10,459 nucleotides of DNA from Desulfitobacterium sp. (GTDB taxonomy: Bacteria > Bacillota > Desulfitobacteriia > Desulfitobacteriales > Desulfitobacteriaceae), in contig JAAZLD010000072.1 of assembly GCA_012799495.1 (NCBI GenBank), positions 1 to 10,459 on the forward strand. The letters run 5' to 3'. Shown piece after piece: positions 6,268 to 10,459 of this stretch. The notes beneath the pieces are model-generated. The model had not been told where the DNA came from, ran no database searches, and worked only from the letters and a program-made list of their open reading frames with translations. Positions within the stretch are counted from its first letter, which is position 1, and each line of letters starts with the position of its first letter. The position numbers and the translations under genes are program-made.

Positions 6268-7620
6268 GTGGATGATTTGAGCACATTAACTTCGAATCCC
6301 AATAAACGGTTTGCTGTTTTAATTATTTTAGTTACCAATGCCATTATAATATCTTTCTTAGAGTCTTTTATCCCCATACCTACACCTGTCCCAGGAATAA
6401 AGTTAGGATTAGGCAATATCATTACCATGATTGCTATCGCTTTTTTACCATTAAGAGATGTACTAGCAATTGTGGTAATTCGTTGTTTTGTTGTAGCTGT
6501 TTTGACCAGAGGAATTATGATGCTAGCCTTTAGCTTAAGTGGTGGTATCTTAAGTGCTCTGGTAATGTGGATTCTTTATAAGAAATTAAATGATTACTTT
6601 AGTATTAAAGGAATCAGTATTGCGGGAGCTATAATTCATAACCTTACCCAATTGACAGTAGCTTCCTTTATTCTTGGTCAAATGGTAGTCTTTTACTATT
6701 TGCCAGTTTTAATGATCTCAGCAGTAGTTACAGGCTTCATCACAGGTACTATAGGGGAATTAGCTATCACGGAAATGGATAGTAGACAGGTCTTTACTTC
6801 TCCCGGAATCGACCCTATCGAAGGAACAGGGGAAGGTGGTTTTGTAAAATATTCTTTCTCTGCTCCCTTAGAAGAAGAGCCCAAGGGATATTCCATGGAT
6901 GGAGGAATAAAGTTCATCTTGGCAATTGCCTTGATGGTCATACCCTTTTACATCCAGGGTTTATGGAGTATTTTTCTTTTTGTGGCCTATCTTCTTCTAA
7001 TAACCTTTGTTTTAAAGGTGAATTTCCGAACTCTTTTAATAAGTGGAATTTCCTTTTCTATAATCGTCTTGCTTCCTTATTTCTTTGGGCTTTCTTTAAA
7101 TGCCTTGCTCTATTATTTTACTCAGAATGAAATCTTTGCTTTTCATGGGTATTGGGCTATTTTCAATAGAATATTAAAACTCTTTGTCATTTGGTATTTA
7201 AGTATCCTATATTTCCATACCACTCCCATGACATCTTTTTTGGGATTATTGGACAAAACCACTGCACCTTTGAAGAAAATAGGTCTATCCATCGAGAACT
7301 ATTTGAAGGTGATCATGTGTATTGTAATCCTTCTTAAAGCTATGGGTAATGAATTAAAAGAGAATCTAGGGCAGAAAATGCGAGGAGTTATGGGAGAGAA
7401 AAAAGGGCGCTTCTCCATAAATGTTAAGGGTATAGCCCAATTAATCGTTAATTTAATCCTAGATTCCTTTAGAAACCTTGATACTATCGAAGAATATGTA
7501 GATAGAGTTAAACCAGAGGACCTCTATTACTATAAATTTAAGTTCACTGTTAAAGATGGGATAGCCTTACTTAGTTTTGCTTTCCTAATAGTTGGAATCT
7601 GGATGTTGGAAATAGTATAA
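6268..7620 (+). CDS. Gx transporter domain fused to EcfT-like membrane domain (EetB-like)
   Basis: Polytopic membrane protein of 450 residues. Residues about 14-165 match the Gx transporter family (older name heptaprenyl diphosphate synthase component I, a misleading label), with FLESFIPIPTPVPGIKLGLGN (30-50), SLSGGILSALVMW and HNLTQLTVASFILGQMVVFYYLPV. That family normally stands alone at about 170-180 residues. After a polar loop (about 168-212), residues 213-450 hold further membrane segments plus a stretch like EcfT/CbiQ coupling proteins: TTPMTSFLGLLDKTTAPLKKIGL (318-340), an amphipathic region with QKMRG (369-373) and a final helix (430-448). A fused substrate-binding-like and coupling-like unit suggests ECF-type transport, plausibly of flavin to the outside; no ATPase is nearby. 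The start is uncertain: GTG 6268 is two bases from AAGGG, while TTG 6277 is better spaced. It lies 26 bases after the preceding gene. Confidence 0.82.
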   Translation: MDDLSTLTSNPNKRFAVLIILVTNAIIISFLESFIPIPTPVPGIKLGLGNIITMIAIAFLPLRDVLAIVVIRCFVVAVLTRGIMMLAFSLSGGILSALVMWILYKKLNDYFSIKGISIAGAIIHNLTQLTVASFILGQMVVFYYLPVLMISAVVTGFITGTIGELAITEMDSRQVFTSPGIDPIEGTGEGGFVKYSFSAPLEEEPKGYSMDGGIKFILAIALMVIPFYIQGLWSIFLFVAYLLLITFVLKVNFRTLLISGISFSIIVLLPYFFGLSLNALLYYFTQNEIFAFHGYWAIFNRILKLFVIWYLSILYFHTTPMTSFLGLLDKTTAPLKKIGLSIENYLKVIMCIVILLKAMGNELKENLGQKMRGVMGEKKGRFSINVKGIAQLIVNLILDSFRNLDTIEEYVDRVKPEDLYYYKFKFTVKDGIALLSFAFLIVGIWMLEIV

Positions 7621-7640
7621 AAAAGAATAAGAAATGGTAC

Positions 7641-7685
7641 AAACGGGAAAATCTTATTAGATTTATCCCGTTTTTTCTTTTATTT
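7641..7685 (+). terminator. Intrinsic terminator of the apbE-NusG II-Gx unit
   Basis: AAACGGGA (7641-7648) pairs with TCCCGTTT (7666-7673), and inside it AAATC (7649-7653) pairs with GATTT (7660-7664) across a one-base bulge, leaving a six-base loop. A run of T with one C follows (to about 7685). It begins 20 bases after the stop codon. Confidence 0.93.
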
Positions 7686-7790
7686 GGCAGTTCTTCTTTT
7701 GTTTTACCTAATATTGTAAGAAGAATTTAAAGATAGCCAAATATTGCTCAGTTTTTGCAAAATAATTTAAAAGAATTCTAAAAATAGTTA

Positions 7791-7819
7791 TTGACAAGAT
7801 CTATACCCTCTGGTAAAGT
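7791..7819 (+). promoter_or_regulatory. Strong sigma-A-type promoter for the three-repeat lipoprotein
   Basis: Perfect -35 TTGACA (7791-7796), a 17-base spacer and -10 TAAAGT (7814-7819; 4/6 match). The region before it is very AT-rich (A/T tracts 7752-7788), which can act as an UP element. Transcription would start near 7826, leaving about 280 nt of leader before the gene at 8106. Confidence 0.8.
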
Positions 7820-7855
7820 CTAATTAAGAATGGTTGCATGAAGCAAATATTGCAT

Positions 7856-7922
7856 AGACACCATTTGTTTTGTGCAAAGTTTGTCGAGACATCTATTGTT
7901 TTCTACAAGATTGTGCAAGTTT
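7856..7922 (+). repeat. Two-part imperfect direct repeat in the leader
   Basis: Copy A: AGACACCATTTGTTTT (7856-7871) followed directly by GTGCAAAGTTT (7872-7882). Copy B: AGACATCTATTGTTTT (7887-7902), ten inserted bases, then GTGCAAGTTT (7913-7922). The first blocks agree at 13 of 16 bases. Further TTGCAT/TGCAA words occur at 7834, 7849 and 7752. It may be a protein or RNA-binding site, or chance in a biased sequence. Confidence 0.55.
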
Positions 7923-7960
7923 TTGTTTTCATCAATCATTCAGTCTTTTTAGGAAGAGAT

Positions 7961-8002
7961 ATGACAAAGGAGGGAAAGGGAGAAGGATTAAAAAGGGTAT
8001 AA
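7961..8002 (+). CDS. Possible 13-residue leader peptide (weak)
   Basis: ATG at 7961 opens MTKEGKGEGLKRV then TAA, within the leader of the lipoprotein gene. A purine stretch AGGAAGAG (7951-7958) precedes it but is only two bases from the ATG, which is too close for a good ribosome site. The peptide shows no run of one amino acid that would suggest attenuation. It is listed because it lies in an unexplained long leader; it may be chance. Confidence 0.15.
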   Translation: MTKEGKGEGLKRV

Positions 8003-8105
8003 ACTCTTAGAGGTAAAGGGAAAAAATTATCAAGGTTAAAGAAAATCACTAGGGAAAAGAAAAAGTAAGTGCAAAAAGGTTGTTTCACAATGGAGGAGGA
8101 AGGAA

Positions 8106-9350
8106 ATGAAAAAATTCAAATCCTTAGCTGCTGTTATCGCCTTAGGAGCAGCATTAGTATTGAGCGGTTGTGGTGGAAATAATGCAACTCCTGCAACAGC
8201 AGTAGGTGACCAAGATTCTAACGCTACTCAAGGTAAATACGAAGACGGTATCTACTTTGCTATGGAAGATGAGTACGCTGGTAGCGGTTGGAAAAACATG
8301 GTGACCATTGAAGTTAAAGATGGTAAAATCGCTGATGTTGAGTGGAACGCTGCTAACAAAGCAGGCGGACCTGATAAAATTACCTTCTCAAAATCTGGTC
8401 AATATGGTATGAAAGCTGGCGGAGCAGCTGCTGAATGGCATGAGCAATCCGCTAAAGTTGAAGAATACTTAATCCAAACCCAAGATCCTGAAGAAATCAA
8501 CTTTATCAATGATGATGGCAACACTGACGATATCGCTGGTGTTACCATTAAAGTTCACTATTTCTTTGACTTAGCTAAAAAAGCTCTCGATGCTGGCCCT
8601 GTAGGCAAAGGTAAGTATCAAGATGGAGCATATTATGCAGCTGACGCTGTTCCTGCTAAAAACGGCTGGAAATATTTCGTAAGCATGACTGTTGTTAACG
8701 GTAATATCGTTGCTGTTGACTGGAACGCTGTTGACTTAGAAGGAAGACTTAAAGACACTCTCTCTGAAGAAGGGGAATATGCATTAGCTCCTGGTAACCA
8801 AGGTGAGTGGCACGAGCAAGGTCAAAAAGCAGAAGCATATCTCATTGAAACTCAAGATCCTTCCGCGATTACCTTTAATGACACTGGAACCAAGACTGAC
8901 GATATCGCTGGAGTATCCATCTCTGTTGACTCCTTAGTCAACTTAGCTCAAGAAGCTCTTAATAATGGACCTATCCCAGAAGGTTCTTACAAAGATGGTT
9001 ACTATTATGCTGCAGGTGATGAGTTCAGCAATGGCTGGAAATACATCGTTAACGTAGCAGTTAAGAACGGTTCTATCGCTGGTGTAGGCTGGAACGCCAT
9101 CTCTGAAGAGGCTGACGCATCTCACAAAAAGTGGCAAGCTCAAGAAGGGGAATATGCATTAGCTCCTGGAAACCAAGGTGAGTGGCATGAGCAAGCTGCT
9201 AAAGCTGAAGCTTACCTCATCGAAACCCAAGATCCCACAAAAATCACTTATAATGACAGCGGAACCAAGACTGATGATATCGCTGGAGTATCTATCTCTG
9301 TTGACACCTTATTTGACCTAGCTGCTAAAGCTTTAGAAGAGGCAAAATAA
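8106..9350 (+). CDS. Lipoprotein with three FMN-binding-like repeats (PplA-like)
   Basis: 414 residues. A signal peptide ends in lipobox LSGC (Cys22), a short Ala/Thr linker follows, then three homologous domains at about 43-165, 169-287 and 293-412. Each reads DGxYxA, GWKxxV, NGxI..VxWNA, EWHEQ, YLIxTQDP and ends TDDIAGV[T/S]. This layout resembles the FMN-binding (PF04205-like) domains of Listeria PplA, a flavinylated electron-transfer lipoprotein. In that family FMN is attached by ApbE to the last Thr/Ser of an SGA[T/S]-type motif; the equivalent residues here are Thr147, Ser271 and Ser396 but the motif is AGV[T/S]. Two apbE genes flank it, which supports flavin attachment without proving it. 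Frequent GCT, AAC, ATC and GGT codons, a near-consensus promoter and a strong ribosome site suggest high expression. Alternative: a non-flavinylated binding protein. Confidence 0.8.
   Translation: MKKFKSLAAVIALGAALVLSGCGGNNATPATAVGDQDSNATQGKYEDGIYFAMEDEYAGSGWKNMVTIEVKDGKIADVEWNAANKAGGPDKITFSKSGQYGMKAGGAAAEWHEQSAKVEEYLIQTQDPEEINFINDDGNTDDIAGVTIKVHYFFDLAKKALDAGPVGKGKYQDGAYYAADAVPAKNGWKYFVSMTVVNGNIVAVDWNAVDLEGRLKDTLSEEGEYALAPGNQGEWHEQGQKAEAYLIETQDPSAITFNDTGTKTDDIAGVSISVDSLVNLAQEALNNGPIPEGSYKDGYYYAAGDEFSNGWKYIVNVAVKNGSIAGVGWNAISEEADASHKKWQAQEGEYALAPGNQGEWHEQAAKAEAYLIETQDPTKITYNDSGTKTDDIAGVSISVDTLFDLAAKALEEAK
8610..9341 (+). repeat. Recently duplicated second and third domains of the lipoprotein gene
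   Basis: Domains two and three are nearly identical at DNA level in long blocks with a constant 375-bp offset (125 codons). Bases 8767-8820 match 9142-9195 with two differences, and 8886-8930 match 9261-9305 with a few. Domain one (8232-8600) is clearly more diverged. The pattern indicates a recent tandem duplication, or gene conversion, of the last domain unit. Confidence 0.85.
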
Positions 9351-9403
9351 GTCTGTCCCAGATAATAATTAAGTATTCTTATAAACCTCTATAATATAAC
9401 TTG

Positions 9404-9447
9404 ATAATGAAGGAGCGGTTTTCAAGCTGCTTCTTCATTATTTTTTA
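9404..9447 (+). terminator. Intrinsic terminator after the three-repeat lipoprotein gene
   Basis: ATAATGAA (9404-9411) pairs with TTCATTAT (9434-9441); the stem continues with GGAGC against GCTTC including one G-T pair, and the loop lies around 9417-9428. Six T's follow (9441-9446). The hairpin is long and stable, 54 bases after the stop codon. Confidence 0.92.
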
Positions 9448-9468
9448 TCCTTATTATTTTTTATCCTT
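9437..9468 (+). repeat. Perfect 16-bp tandem duplication in the terminator tail
   Basis: ATTATTTTTTATCCTT occurs at 9437-9452 and again at 9453-9468, then a partial third copy. It doubles the T-tract of the terminator. Slippage is the likely origin. Confidence 0.9.
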
Positions 9469-9571
9469 ATTCTTCTAAATTTTATATTTTCGATTTTTTT
9501 ATTCCTATTCTTCTTCCTTCTAGTCTACAAAAATAAACTTTTATACCTATCTAAGAATGAACTTTGTCGTA

Positions 9572-9577
9572 TATAAT
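9572..9577 (+). promoter_or_regulatory. Possible -10 element of the second apbE
   Basis: A perfect TATAAT at 9572-9577 lies 57 bases before the second apbE start, downstream of the previous terminator, so a promoter is expected here. No good -35 is seen at the right distance (the hexamer 17 bases upstream is ATCTAA), so it may need an activator or may be chance in AT-rich DNA. Confidence 0.4.
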
Positions 9578-9633
9578 AAGAAAGGAAAAGCTATCGTAGC
9601 ATTTACTTTGGAGGTTAGGAGGATTTCAAAAAT

Positions 9634-10459
9634 ATGTTGAGCAAAGAGAACAGCTCCTTGAGAACTAGGCTATTAACTATAGTAGTTATATTTACACTTC
9701 TTACTTCCCTTATGGGATGTTCAAGATCAGAGACTGATACGAGAGTTCAGGAAGTAGAGCCTGTAGCAGAGACAACCTTTCTCATGGGGACAGTAGCAAA
9801 AATAACTATCTATGATGAAATCCAGGATAAAGAAATATTCCAAAGGATTTTTGAGCGGATCCGTGATATTGAAGAACGAATGACCATCAATGATCCTGAA
9901 ATGAAAAGCGAAATTACACGCTTAAATGAGGCTGCTGGTAAAGAGGAAGTGCAACTTAGCGAAGATACTTTTTTCATCTTGCAAAAGGCCAAATATTACT
10001 CTGAGCTTTCTCAGGGAAATTTCGATATAACTATTGGACCTATAGTTAAGCTTTGGAATATCGGTATGGAGGATGCCCGGGTACCTGCTGAGGAGGAAAT
10101 CGACGAGAAACTTCCTCTAGTAAACTACCAAGACTTAGTATTAAATGAAGAGAAAAGGACTGCTTTTTTAAAGCAGGAGGGAATGATGGTTGACTTAGGG
10201 GCTATTGCTAAAGGGTATGCAGCAGATGAGGCAGCGCGGATACTTAAGGAAGCAGGGATTAAACACGCCATTATTAACTTAGGGGGAAATGTGGTTACTA
10301 TCAATACCAAACCTGATGGCTCTTTGTGGCGTTTAGGCTTGCAAGATCCTTATGAGCCTAGAGGTAAATCCATGGGGGTAATTTTGCTTAATAATCAAAC
10401 ATTAGTCTCTTCTGGTACCTACGAGCGTTATTTTGAACAAGATGGAGAAGTCTATCATC
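9634..10459 (+). CDS. apbE: Second ApbE-family FAD:protein FMN transferase lipoprotein (3' end outside window)
   Basis: 275 codons are visible and the frame is open to the window end. The signal peptide ends in lipobox LMGC (Cys29). ApbE motifs in order are FLMGTVAKITIYD (about 49-61), NFDITIGPIVKLWNIG (about 129-144), MVDLGAIAKGYAADEA, INLGGNVVTINTKPDG, SSGTYERYFEQDGEVYHH at the cut end. Still missing are the DPxTGYP and ADALxTA segments. AGGAGG at 9617-9622 is 11 bases before the ATG, rather long. It is paralogous to the apbE at 4679 but diverged (for example GTYERYF here against GDDQRYF there), and follows the three-repeat lipoprotein, its likely substrate. It probably has its own promoter, since a strong terminator separates it from that gene. 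Confidence 0.95.
   Translation, partial: MLSKENSSLRTRLLTIVVIFTLLTSLMGCSRSETDTRVQEVEPVAETTFLMGTVAKITIYDEIQDKEIFQRIFERIRDIEERMTINDPEMKSEITRLNEAAGKEEVQLSEDTFFILQKAKYYSELSQGNFDITIGPIVKLWNIGMEDARVPAEEEIDEKLPLVNYQDLVLNEEKRTAFLKQEGMMVDLGAIAKGYAADEAARILKEAGIKHAIINLGGNVVTINTKPDGSLWRLGLQDPYEPRGKSMGVILLNNQTLVSSGTYERYFEQDGEVYH

Larger units (their letters stand above)
7826..8105 (+). other. Long 5' leader of the lipoprotein mRNA
   Basis: About 280 bases between the predicted transcription start and the ATG. The first part is pyrimidine-rich and carries imperfect direct repeats; the second part (about 7950-8060) is purine-rich. I see no match to the conserved core of the FMN riboswitch or another riboswitch I know. 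The end holds a very strong ribosome site, GGAGGAGG (8092-8099), six bases before the start codon. Possible roles are message stability or post-transcriptional control. Together with the terminator and promoter this accounts for the 485-base gap 7621-8105. Confidence 0.5.

Noticed and set aside
6696..6941. Minus-strand frame opposite the Gx/EcfT-like gene
   Set aside because: Overlaps conserved membrane segments of the + strand gene and has no independent coding evidence.
6268..7620. Role as heptaprenyl diphosphate synthase
   Set aside because: The family name is historical; the protein is a polytopic membrane protein without the DDxxD motifs of prenyl synthases, and the neighbours point to flavin or electron transfer.
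7826..8105. FMN riboswitch in the lipoprotein leader
   Set aside because: I could not find the conserved core segments of that riboswitch in this leader.
8943..10310. Minus-strand frames at 8943-9143, 9810-9992 and 10125-10310
   Set aside because: All lie antisense within the lipoprotein or second apbE gene, are short, and lack ribosome sites.

Overview
The window looks like chromosomal DNA of an AT-rich, low-GC Gram-positive anaerobe, most likely a clostridial Firmicute of the Peptococcaceae/Heliobacteria kind. This rests on the histidine gene order, the strong AGGAGG-type ribosome sites, the frequent GTG starts, the lipobox lipoproteins and the content of the flavin locus; the genus cannot be read from the sequence. 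All genes supported here are on the + strand.

Bases 1-4562 hold the distal part of a histidine biosynthesis cluster: hisC (its first few codons lie before the window), hisB, an in-frame HisA-HisF fusion, and a HisI-HisE bifunctional protein with an extra N-terminal tail. The slot between hisB and hisA where Firmicutes normally carry hisH has no hisH, only short tandem repeats. Purine-rich tandem repeats also form the HisA-HisF linker and the HisIE tail, so three successive junctions in this cluster are repeat-built.

Bases 4679-7685 hold a compact three-gene unit: an ApbE flavin transferase lipoprotein, a small membrane-anchored NusG-domain-II protein, and a polytopic membrane protein joining a Gx-transporter (old name: heptaprenyl diphosphate synthase component I) domain to an EcfT-like domain. 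It ends in a strong intrinsic terminator.

Bases 7791-9447 hold a single-gene transcription unit with a near-consensus sigma-A promoter, a leader of about 280 nt, a lipoprotein of three FMN-binding-like repeats, and another strong terminator. A second ApbE lipoprotein gene starts at 9634 and runs off the window.

Read together, the second half resembles the flavin-based extracellular electron transfer / extracytosolic flavinylation loci of Gram-positives (PplA, ApbE/FmnB and EetA/EetB-type genes). The likely scheme is that the Gx/EcfT-like membrane protein moves flavin or electrons across the membrane, the ApbE enzymes attach FMN to surface proteins, and the three-domain lipoprotein is the abundant surface acceptor. 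The scheme is inferred from family and context. The acceptor's expected flavin-attachment motif is not canonical (DDIAGV[T/S] instead of an SGA[T/S]-type motif), which is the most interesting open point here.
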